A stretch of DNA of 7,623 bases from Thermogutta sp. Lineage in GTDB: Bacteria > Planctomycetota > Planctomycetia > Pirellulales > Thermoguttaceae. The notes under the pieces were generated by a model that saw only the letters and a program-made list of their open reading frames with translations, did not search any database and was not told where the DNA came from. Positions 1 to 5,435 of the stretch are shown in pieces. The number at the start of each line of letters is the position of its first letter. The stretch's first letter is position 1. The translations under genes were made by a program, and so were the position numbers. The stretch is taken from positions 1-7,623 of the forward strand of contig JAAZNR010000265.1 of the NCBI GenBank assembly GCA_012798155.1. The letters run 5' to 3'.

Positions 1-2604
1 GGCGGAGGGCGTCAGCAGGCCGCGATCCGCGAAGAAGACGGTCGCCTCTTGCCGCGTGGCGTCGGCCAGCAAGGCGATGCAGCGCCCCGGCGGGACCACG
101 TCGGCCGCGTCCACGACCCGCACCAAATCCGCCCACATGCCGGGGTTGGGAACCAGGTCCGGCAGGCGGTTCCTGTGCTTCAAGAAGAATTCCTCGTGCA
201 GAAAGTCCCGATTCTTTTGGGGGAAGATCGCCAAGTAGAGGATGTTCATTTCCACCAATTCGTTGAGGAAATGCGTGCCCAGCGAGACGTCCGGGATCAA
301 GTTCTCGCGCATGGTCACGATCTCGCAGAGCACGGAGACCTGATTGATCTCGGCGAAGGGGACGGGGATGCCGAGGTCGGGGCTGGAGGTGCCCCAGCGT
401 CCCGGCCCCAGCAACATCATGGCCGTCTCTTCCCGCGGCGACGCGGCGTTGATCCGCCCCAGCACGCGGGCCAGTTCCGAACGGCGGCGGAGCGGCAGTT
501 CCGCATACAGTCGCGGCACGACGTACACAAAACGATCCAATCGCACCAGGCGGCCGGCGCCGACGATGGCCCCGTGGGCCTCGATGATGCGATCCTTTTC
601 CCGGACCACGACGGAGGCCGGGTTCACGTTCTCGGTGCCCTGGACCTGGAGCGGGCGGCACTGCAAGAGATTGATGCGGTAGGGATCGAGGCCCTCGACC
701 ACGTTGAGGCAGAACTCGATATCGACGGGCGTGCCGTAGGCCGATTGCAAGGTTTGCAGGATGCGCCGCATTTCGGCGACGAAGGGGGTCTTCTTCAAAA
801 GGCCCTCGAAGGTGATCGCCAGGCCGGCCCCGCCGTCCGCGGATTCCTCCGCCCCGCGCGAAGCGACCAGGTCCAAGGGAACGCCCGGCGTCTGCGCGAT
901 CAGTTCGCCGATATTGCCGGAGGTCAAGCGATTGGCCGCCAGGTCCAAGTAGTCGGCTCGATGCTGGGAGTATTCGCAGACCTCATCGAAATTGTTTTCG
1001 GGCCGGCGAAAGGGGGCGTTGAGGGCGACCAGGCGGGTGTAGTCGTCGTCCACGCGATCCACCGCCCGCGTCCCCAGCCCGAACACCAACCGCACCATCC
1101 CCGCCTGCGGATCGATGTCGCGATGCCACACATACGGATTGAACGAGAAGCCCACGCCGCCCACCAGGGGAAGGTACTTGTCCCCGTAGCGATCGCCCGA
1201 GACGCGCATCACCAGCAGGGCCATCTGCTCGTCGCGATCCAGCATGTTGCGCTGGGCGCGATAGCGGAGGGCCTTTTCGCTCAACACGCTGGCGTAGATT
1301 TGGCGAATGGCGTCCAGCAGGGCCTGGAAGCGCCGTTCGCGCGGGCCTTGGTTGGCGCAGAAGATGCTGTCGTACTTCCCCGCGAAGGCGTTGCCGTAGG
1401 CGTCCTCCAGCAGCGAGCTGGAACGGACGATGTACGGCGACTCGCCGAAGTAGTCCAGCATGGCCTGCAACTGATCGAGCGTATAGGAAGGGAATTGCCC
1501 GCGGAGAATCCGCTCCTGCGCCTCCTGGATTCCCTGCAGGAAGGTCTCGGGATGACGCTGCTGCTGCCGCAGCCACCAGGCGCCGTTGCGGATCAGGAAG
1601 GTGTAGAACACGTCGGCCCCGATGAAGAAGGAGTCCGGCGTCTCCAGCCGCGCGTACAGCTCCGGGGCATGGCGTTTGAGGATCGCCCGCGCCAGCAGCA
1701 TCCCCAGCGCCTTGCCGCCGATCAGACCGATGCCCACCATGCGGTCCCGGATCATCAGGATGTCTTCCAGCGAGAGGTACTGTTCCACCAGCTTCAGCAT
1801 TCCCTCGTCGCGGGAGAGGACCATCCGGGCGAGGCGCTGAAAGACCTCCCTTTCGCGCTGCGCCGGGCAGTGGCCCCGCCGCACGTCCTCGTACACGGCC
1901 TGCGCCTCGTCGAAGATCCGCCGCCAGAATCCCTGGCGCGAGTCCACCCGCAAACCCGGCCAACGGCTGGCGGAGAGAATCTCCGAGATGATGGCGCTGC
2001 TGGTGATGGGCCGGAATTGATCGCCGTCCTCCCACACGTGGATCGAATTCATGGCCTCCGAGGAACGGTGTTGCACCTTGATCGGCCGCACGTAGAGCCG
2101 GTCTTGATAGCGGAACACATCCAGCAGGAACTGCGTGGTCTCGGTGATCGGCGTCAAGGCGAAGGAGGCGTGATAATTCCGGTACACGGCGAAATAGGTG
2201 ACGGTTTGCAGGACGTAGAGCCGCGGGCAAGTGAGCACGAAGAAGTTGCCCAGCATCTGATCGGCCGACCAGACGTTCGCCAACTCGGAGAGGCAGTCGA
2301 AGACGTAGAAGGCGAATTCTCCCGCCTCCTCGATCACGGCGTGCACTTTCCGCACGAAGCTCTCGAAGCCCAGGTTGGGATCGACGACGTGGATTTCGGC
2401 GCCGAAGTCGTGGGGCAACAATTGCTCGTGGGCGGCGAAGCGGAAGTAGATCAGGCGCCGGCCGTCCTTCCGCGCCGCTTCGGCATAGGGGATGACCAGG
2501 GCCTTGTAATCGTCGACGGACTCGACCTGCCAGACGATGTTATCGCCCGGCATGACCCCGTGAAATACCCGATCCAATCCCGCCAGACCCGTGGTTACTT
2601 TCAC
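1..2604 (-). CDS. PEP/pyruvate-binding (PPDK_N-like ATP-grasp) protein with a KaiC-like N-terminus, 3'-truncated by the window
   Basis: The 868 visible codons are open with no stop, so the C-terminus lies beyond the left edge. The start is GTG at 2604: the only in-frame codons between it and a TGA at 2611-2613 are ACG and TTC, and a GGGAG lies about 11 nt upstream. Residues 4-200 resemble KaiC/RecA ATPases: TTGLAGLDRVFHG at 4-16, then PGD, and a Walker-B-like strand FYVFDCLSEL at 99-108. Where the P-loop should be there is only ESVDDYKA (28-35), with no GK[ST]. Residues 290-655 are the ATP-grasp half of pyruvate phosphate dikinase/PEP synthase: GGK (K298), VRSS (R394), DIEF (D628, E630) and LLQCRP (Q648, R650), the usual nucleotide and metal ligands. 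After it comes GPGRWGTSSPDLGIPV, a motif I associate with PEP/pyruvate-binding proteins of this type. No phospho-histidine swivelling domain is visible, so calling it a full PEP synthase is not justified. A phosphotransfer or signalling role is inference; the substrate is unknown. Confidence 0.85.
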   Translation of the reverse strand, partial: MKVTTGLAGLDRVFHGVMPGDNIVWQVESVDDYKALVIPYAEAARKDGRRLIYFRFAAHEQLLPHDFGAEIHVVDPNLGFESFVRKVHAVIEEAGEFAFYVFDCLSELANVWSADQMLGNFFVLTCPRLYVLQTVTYFAVYRNYHASFALTPITETTQFLLDVFRYQDRLYVRPIKVQHRSSEAMNSIHVWEDGDQFRPITSSAIISEILSASRWPGLRVDSRQGFWRRIFDEAQAVYEDVRRGHCPAQREREVFQRLARMVLSRDEGMLKLVEQYLSLEDILMIRDRMVGIGLIGGKALGMLLARAILKRHAPELYARLETPDSFFIGADVFYTFLIRNGAWWLRQQQRHPETFLQGIQEAQERILRGQFPSYTLDQLQAMLDYFGESPYIVRSSSLLEDAYGNAFAGKYDSIFCANQGPRERRFQALLDAIRQIYASVLSEKALRYRAQRNMLDRDEQMALLVMRVSGDRYGDKYLPLVGGVGFSFNPYVWHRDIDPQAGMVRLVFGLGTRAVDRVDDDYTRLVALNAPFRRPENNFDEVCEYSQHRADYLDLAANRLTSGNIGELIAQTPGVPLDLVASRGAEESADGGAGLAITFEGLLKKTPFVAEMRRILQTLQSAYGTPVDIEFCLNVVEGLDPYRINLLQCRPLQVQGTENVNPASVVVREKDRIIEAHGAIVGAGRLVRLDRFVYVVPRLYAELPLRRRSELARVLGRINAASPREETAMMLLGPGRWGTSSPDLGIPVPFAEINQVSVLCEIVTMRENLIPDVSLGTHFLNELVEMNILYLAIFPQKNRDFLHEEFFLKHRNRLPDLVPNPGMWADLVRVVDAADVVPPGRCIALLADATRQEATVFFADRGLLTPSA

Positions 2605-2687
2605 CGTGAATCATGCTCCCGCCGACTCGACCGTGGAACGCTGCAACCCGAACTCGACCGTGAAACGGCCGTAAACCCGCCGTGAAA
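2604..2687 (-). promoter_or_regulatory. Phased series of CCGTGAAA-type motifs at the start of the KaiC/PPDK-like gene
   Basis: On the plus strand, CCGTGAA-like words begin at 2604 (CCGTGAA), 2631 (CCGTGGAA), 2658 (CCGTGAAA), 2669 (CCGTAAA) and 2680 (CCGTGAAA). The intervals are exactly 27, 27, 11 and 11 bp. The two central copies share the longer word ACTCGACCGTGRAACG (2625-2640 and 2652-2667). The leftmost copy is part of an 11-bp palindrome, TTCACCGTGAA (2600-2610), that covers the GTG start codon. The layout resembles an iterated operator or a decayed 27-bp tandem repeat between the gene and the hairpin array. I cannot name a regulator, and a purely repetitive origin is equally possible. 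Confidence 0.4.
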
Positions 2688-2713
2688 TCGCCCCAAATCC
2701 ATTGTAACGCCGT

Positions 2714-2750
2714 CTGGGTGGCTGGGGTCGTAGCGGAGCGCAGCCCCCAG
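2714..2750 (+). repeat. A-type hairpin repeat, copy 1
   Basis: This 37-bp element has outer arms CTGGG/CCCAG and inner arms GGCTG/CAGCC, separated by a single unpaired T on the left arm. It differs from the other copies only in the loop, where TCGTAGCG replaces TCGGAGCG. Confidence 0.8.
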
Positions 2751-2772
2751 TCACCCGTTTCCGTGGCGACCA

Positions 2773-2792
2773 CCACCAGCTTACGCTGGTGG
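2773..2792 (+). repeat. B-type hairpin repeat, copy 1
   Basis: A perfect 8-bp stem, CCACCAGC/GCTGGTGG, closes a TTAC loop. It is followed by GGCTCACAT, as in copies 2 and 3. Confidence 0.85.
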
Positions 2793-2831
2793 CTCACATC
2801 TTGGCGCAATGACGTTTCGGCGCGATTTCCA

Positions 2832-2851
2832 CCACCGGCTTACGCCGGTGG
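2832..2851 (+). repeat. B-type hairpin repeat, copy 2
   Basis: The stem is CCACCGGC/GCCGGTGG with loop TTAC. Compared with copy 1, the sixth stem pair has changed on both arms (A-T to G-C), so pairing is kept. Confidence 0.85.
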
Positions 2852-2891
2852 CTCACATTTGCGCTACGAAAGCGTGCACACACACCGTCGT

Positions 2892-2928
2892 CTGGGTGGC
2901 TGGGGTCGGAGCGGAGCGCAGCCCCCAG
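2892..2928 (+). repeat. A-type hairpin repeat, copy 2
   Basis: The same arms and T bulge as copy 1 are present. Here the outer stem extends outward to CGTCTGGG (2889-2896) paired with CCCAGACG (2924-2931). Confidence 0.85.
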
Positions 2929-2950
2929 ACGCGCCGGCATCGCGTTTGGG

Positions 2951-2987
2951 TTGGGTGGCTGGGGTCGGAGCGCAGCGCAGCCCCCAG
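2951..2987 (+). repeat. A-type hairpin repeat, copy 3
   Basis: The first base is T instead of C, leaving a T-G wobble at the foot of the stem. The other arm bases are conserved. It directly follows copy 2 at 22 bp with no B element between. Confidence 0.8.
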
Positions 2988-3011
2988 TTGCCCGTTTCCG
3001 TGGCGACTCCA

Positions 3012-3031
3012 CCACCGGCTTACGCTGGTGG
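3012..3031 (+). repeat. B-type hairpin repeat, copy 3
   Basis: The stem is CCACCGGC/GCTGGTGG with loop TTAC. The sixth pair is a G-T wobble, intermediate between copies 1 and 2. Confidence 0.85.
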
Positions 3032-3071
3032 CTCACATTTGCGCTACGAAAGCGTGCACACACACCGCCGT

Positions 3072-3108
3072 CTGGGTGGCTGGGGTCGGAGCGCAGCGCA
3101 GCCCCCAG
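3072..3108 (+). repeat. A-type hairpin repeat, copy 4
   Basis: The arms are the same as in copy 2, with one loop difference (GAGCGCAGCG instead of GAGCGGAGCG). It is the right-hand end of the 101-bp duplicated segment. Confidence 0.85.
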
Positions 3109-3132
3109 CTACCCGTTTCCGTGGCGACTCCA

Positions 3133-3152
3133 CCACCAGCTTACGCTGGTGG
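3133..3152 (+). repeat. B-type hairpin repeat, copy 4
   Basis: The stem and loop are identical to copy 1. The conserved tail breaks off after GGCTCA, which marks the right end of the array, 141 bp before cdsA. Confidence 0.85.
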
Positions 3153-3293
3153 CTCATGGAACCGATGCAGTGCGATAACGTGATGCGCAAGGCGTGAGCG
3201 CGGGCCTCGGGCGCGCCCATCTTGCCGATTTTGCGGCCGTAGACCAATATATGGTGTTTCCTTCCACGGCATCTCCGGGAGAATCCGCCGCTC

Positions 3294-4211
3294 ATGGCAA
3301 CCCTGCTCAAGCGCCTTGTTTTCGGCACGCTCTTGGCCGCCATCCTCTTGATCCTGTGCTGGTTCGACGATCGCGCCGTCAACGTGCCGGGCATCTTCCT
3401 CTTGCCCGTTCTGCTCGCTTTCGTATTGCTGGGCGGCAACGAAATCATTTTTCTCTGCCGAGAAAACCGCGTCTTTCCTTTTCCCGGCGTCGTGCACCTG
3501 GGCAACGTTTTGACCGTCGGGACGGCCTGGGGGATGGGGCTGTTCTGGCTCCACTGGGAGACGACCCACCCGGATCGCCTGGCCCGAGCATGGGATCTGG
3601 CCGCCGTCAGCAGTCTGGCCACGCTGGTGGCGGTCGCGGTCACCGTGTTCCTGGCCTTCGTGGTCGAGATGCAGCGCTATCGCTCGCCCGGCGGGGCCAC
3701 CGTCAACATCGCGGGGGCGGTCTTCGCCGTCTGTTACATCGGCGTGCTGGCCGGCTTTCTGGTCCAATTGCGCGTGGCGTTCGGACTGGATGCCCTGGTC
3801 TCGCTGCTCATGGTCGTCAAGCTGGGAGACACCGGGGCCTTCGCCGTGGGACGGATGTTCGGGACCCATCGCCTGGCGCCGCGCCTCAGCCCGGGAAAGA
3901 CCTTGGAAGGGGCCCTCGGGGCGATCCTCTTCGGCGTCCTGGGAGGCTTCATCAGCTTCCACTGGCTGCTGCCGCAATTGGGGCTGAAGACCGGCATCCC
4001 CCATTGGCTACCCATGCTGGCCTACGGCGTGGTTCTGGCCGTGGTGGGCATGATCGGCGACTTGGCGGAATCGCTGATCAAACGCGATGCCCGGCAAAAG
4101 GACTCCAGCCACCTGGTGCCGGGCCTGGGCGGGGCGTTGGATCTCATCGATTCGGCCTTGATGGCAGCCCCCGCGGCCTACGTCTTCTGGCTGTTCGGCT
4201 GGCTCAACTGA
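3294..4211 (+). CDS. cdsA: Phosphatidate cytidylyltransferase (CDP-diacylglycerol synthase)
   Basis: This 305-residue integral membrane enzyme makes CDP-diacylglycerol from phosphatidate and CTP, the branch point for bacterial phospholipids. Hydrophobic segments appear at about 8-23, 33-48, 72-88, 103-124, 141-160, 211-227, 242-259 and 287-303. The conserved C-terminal half is clear: KLGDTGAF (176-183), RMFG followed by SPGKTLEG (199-206), and the family signature at 260-286 with S260, K263, R264, K269, D270, PG (276-277), GG (279-280), D283 and D286. The usual PGHGGxxDR reads PGLGGALDL, so the His and Arg are both Leu. Length and motif order are normal for the family. ATG 3294 has a GGGAG (3277-3281) about 12 nt upstream. 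It stands alone, with no uppS or dxr beside it as is common elsewhere. Confidence 0.93.
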   Translation: MATLLKRLVFGTLLAAILLILCWFDDRAVNVPGIFLLPVLLAFVLLGGNEIIFLCRENRVFPFPGVVHLGNVLTVGTAWGMGLFWLHWETTHPDRLARAWDLAAVSSLATLVAVAVTVFLAFVVEMQRYRSPGGATVNIAGAVFAVCYIGVLAGFLVQLRVAFGLDALVSLLMVVKLGDTGAFAVGRMFGTHRLAPRLSPGKTLEGALGAILFGVLGGFISFHWLLPQLGLKTGIPHWLPMLAYGVVLAVVGMIGDLAESLIKRDARQKDSSHLVPGLGGALDLIDSALMAAPAAYVFWLFGWLN

Positions 4212-4612
4212 GGCGACTTCGCGGCAGCCGGCCCCGATCCCCGTCCGACCGCCCCGGGATCACCGTTTCGTTCCCGCAAACGTCCGGCCCTTCTTCCAAT
4301 GAAATCCACGTGACGGCGGTGGAAGCACCCCACCGAGGGGTGGTTGACTGAAATTGGAAAAATGGTGTGGCATCGGCCGGGCGGGATGGTTAACATGAAT
4401 CTTGGTGGGTTCGGTGGTTATTAGGCCGGTCGGGCGGCCGGCCGGATTCCGCATCGCGCCCCGATCCCGGGCGCCGTTGCGGGGTTCAACCAGAGGAGGG
4501 CCGCTGCACGCCGCAACCATTCCTCCGCGCGACGCCGACCCCCCCGCGCGACGCCCGCCCGGAACCGCCGACGGCACACGAATTCGCAAGCGCCGGTCCG
4601 CTTCGGCGCAAT

Positions 4613-4652
4613 GAAATACCGGGAGAGAGGCCGAAATACAGGGAGAAAGGCC
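4613..4652. repeat. Tandem pair of 20-bp repeats
   Basis: Two adjacent 20-bp units begin GAAATAC and end AGGCC. They match at 18 of 20 positions, differing at 4620/4640 and 4627/4647. A partial third copy follows (GCAAACAGGCC at 4653). The function is unknown; slippage duplication is the simplest explanation. Confidence 0.6.
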
Positions 4653-4840
4653 GCAAACAGGCCGCCTTTGGGACGGCTGGACGGCCGTCGCTGCTGAAGG
4701 GAGAGCGAGGGATTCGCGAACGCAGGGCAGGTTGAGCGAGGAGCACCGGACCTCCACCCCGGTGGATGAACCCGTTGAGCATGGACGTCTGACAAGAGGC
4801 CCATCAGATCGGCTCGTTGATATGCCTAAGGCGCGAGTCG

Positions 4841-4846
4841 AGGAGG
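4841..4846 (+). promoter_or_regulatory. Shine-Dalgarno sequence deciding the start of the zinc-ribbon gene
   Basis: A perfect AGGAGG sits 6 nt before ATG 4853. It favours this start over any codon further upstream, because the residues before it in the same frame (LRRESRRTH) are not protein-like. Confidence 0.8.
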
Positions 4847-4852
4847 ACGCAC

Positions 4853-5197
4853 ATGCCGATAGACGTGGTTTGCCCGAACGGCCACAAGTTGCGGGTGAAG
4901 GATGAGTTCGCCGGCAAGTGGGGTCTCTGCCCGGTGTGCGGCGTCCGGATGAAGGTGCCGGAAAAGCCCCGCGGCGATCTTTCCGAGGACGAAATCCTGG
5001 AACTGCTCGGCCCGGCCTCCGGCAAAAGCGAGCCGCAAGCGCCCGAGGTCACGCATCGCGTCTCCGGCCCGGACGCCGCGCCGCGACCGCCCAAGAAAAT
5101 CTGCGAGAAGTGCCACCGCGAGATCTTGGCCGACACCCGCATCTGCCCGTATTGCCACACCTACGTCGGTTTGGCCGGCAGCTATCCCAAGTTCTGA
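4853..5197 (+). CDS. Small double zinc-ribbon protein
   Basis: This 114-residue soluble protein has two zinc-binding knuckle pairs. The N-terminal one is C7-x3-H11 (CPNGH) with C26-x2-C29 (CPVC); the C-terminal one is C84-x2-C87 (CEKC) with C98-x2-C101 (CPYC). A middle segment (about 37-80) is acidic at first and then Pro-rich, and probably a flexible linker. The opening MPIDVVCPNGHKLRVKDEFAGK is of a type I recognise from planctomycete proteins, where such ribbons occur alone or at the front of larger proteins. The family function is not known to me; nucleic-acid or protein binding through the ribbons is inference. It appears to be a single-gene transcript, convergent with pcm, with a repeat cluster after its stop codon. 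Confidence 0.85.
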   Translation: MPIDVVCPNGHKLRVKDEFAGKWGLCPVCGVRMKVPEKPRGDLSEDEILELLGPASGKSEPQAPEVTHRVSGPDAAPRPPKKICEKCHREILADTRICPYCHTYVGLAGSYPKF

Positions 5198-5275
5198 TCG
5201 CCGGCATTTGGCAGTCTCGATTTCGACGCCAAAGCAGGTCGCCCTCCATCACGCGGCACGCTTTCCCTTGCCCGT

Positions 5276-5312
5276 CTGGGTGGCTGGGGTCGGAGCGGAG
5301 CGCAGCCCCCAG
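5276..5312 (+). repeat. A-type hairpin repeat, copy 5 (second cluster)
   Basis: This is the same 37-bp element as in the first array, more than 2 kb away. Flanking bases extend the outer stem to nine pairs, CCGTCTGGG (5272-5280) with CCCAGACGG (5308-5316). It lies 79 bp after the zinc-ribbon stop codon. It could slow transcription from either convergent gene, but no T-run follows, so I do not call it a terminator. Confidence 0.85.
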
Positions 5313-5336
5313 ACGGACGTGTTCGCGGCACATCCA

Positions 5337-5356
5337 CCGCCGGCTTACGCCGGCGG
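5337..5356 (+). repeat. B-type hairpin repeat, copy 5 (second cluster)
   Basis: The stem is CCGCCGGC/GCCGGCGG with loop TTAC. Two stem pairs differ from copy 1, both changed on both arms. It lies 24 bp from A copy 5, the same distance as in the first array, although the linker sequence differs. Confidence 0.85.
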
Positions 5357-5379
5357 CTCCCATTTGGGCAGCGCTTCCA

Positions 5380-5399
5380 CCACCAGCTTACGCCGGCGG
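5380..5399 (+). repeat. B-type hairpin repeat, copy 6 (second cluster)
   Basis: The left arm is CCACCAGC, as in copy 1, and the right arm is GCCGGCGG, as in copy 5. This leaves two A-C mismatches. It is the only copy with broken pairing. The TTAC loop is intact. Confidence 0.75.
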
Positions 5400-5435
5400 C
5401 TCGGGTGTGCGCTGCGTCATGACGCCGCCGGGTCG

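Larger units (their letters stand above)
2714..3152 (+). repeat. Intergenic array of A and B hairpin repeats (order A-B-B-A-A-B-A-B)
   Basis: This array fills most of the 689-bp divergent intergenic region and contains four 37-bp A elements and four 20-bp B elements, all in one orientation. A to B spacing is 22-24 bp and B to A spacing is 40 bp both times. The A-B linkers share CCCGTTTCCGTGGCGAC. A 101-bp segment (2828-2928) recurs at 3008-3108, offset 180 bp, with three mismatches (2845, 2888, 2914). The elements look like REP-type palindromic repeats. Open frames through them yield PPAYAGGSH- and GWLGSERSAAP-like peptides, which are translated repeats and not proteins. The remainder, 3153-3293, has an AT-rich patch (ACCAATATATGG near 3244) but no promoter I would commit to. 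Confidence 0.85.
4212..4852. other. Gene-free region between cdsA and the zinc-ribbon gene
   Basis: No open frame here looks like a protein; those on either strand are Arg/Pro/Gly-rich. Small structures can be seen. There is a 6-bp hairpin, CACCCC/GGGGTG (4326-4342), without a T-run. A relatively AT-rich stretch (4344-4424) contains TTGACT and a nine-codon frame, MNLGGFGGY (4395-4424). CCGCGCGACGCC is repeated at 4525 and 4544. There is a GACGGC/GCCGTC hairpin (4672-4689) and a palindrome TCCACCCCGGTGGA (4753-4766). No tRNA, RNase P, tmRNA or SRP signature was found. It may hold a decayed gene or an unrecognised RNA. Confidence 0.5.

Noticed and set aside
983..2230. A 415-codon minus-strand frame
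   Set aside because: It is a shifted frame within the same minus-strand gene, Arg/Gly/Pro-rich with no motifs.
49..2685. An 878-codon open frame on the plus strand
   Set aside because: It lies in register opposite the KaiC/PPDK-like gene. It stays open only because that gene uses almost no TTA, CTA or TCA codons, whose reverse complements are stops. Its translation is His/Arg/Gln/Asp-rich and matches no family I know, while the minus strand shows clear domain motifs.
2714..3152. A CRISPR array
   Set aside because: The repeats are two alternating hairpins with short conserved linkers of 22-40 bp and no unique spacers, and no cas gene is present.
2682..3197. Plus-strand frames of 124-171 codons through the repeat array
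   Set aside because: The peptides (PPAYAGGSH, GWGRSAAQPP and similar) are translations of the hairpin repeats in several frames, with no independent coding evidence.
3222..3250. A sigma-70 promoter for cdsA (TTGCCG, 17 bp, CAATAT)
   Set aside because: The -10 matches only three of six consensus bases, and planctomycete promoters are poorly defined, so chance is likely.
4326..4342. An intrinsic terminator after cdsA
   Set aside because: The 6-bp hairpin lies 115 bp past the stop codon and is followed by TGGTTGACTG with no T-run.
4260..4804. Overlapping minus-strand frames of 98-165 codons between cdsA and the zinc-ribbon gene
   Set aside because: Three frames are open at once, the composition is Arg/Ser/Pro-rich, and no motif or ribosome binding site supports any of them.
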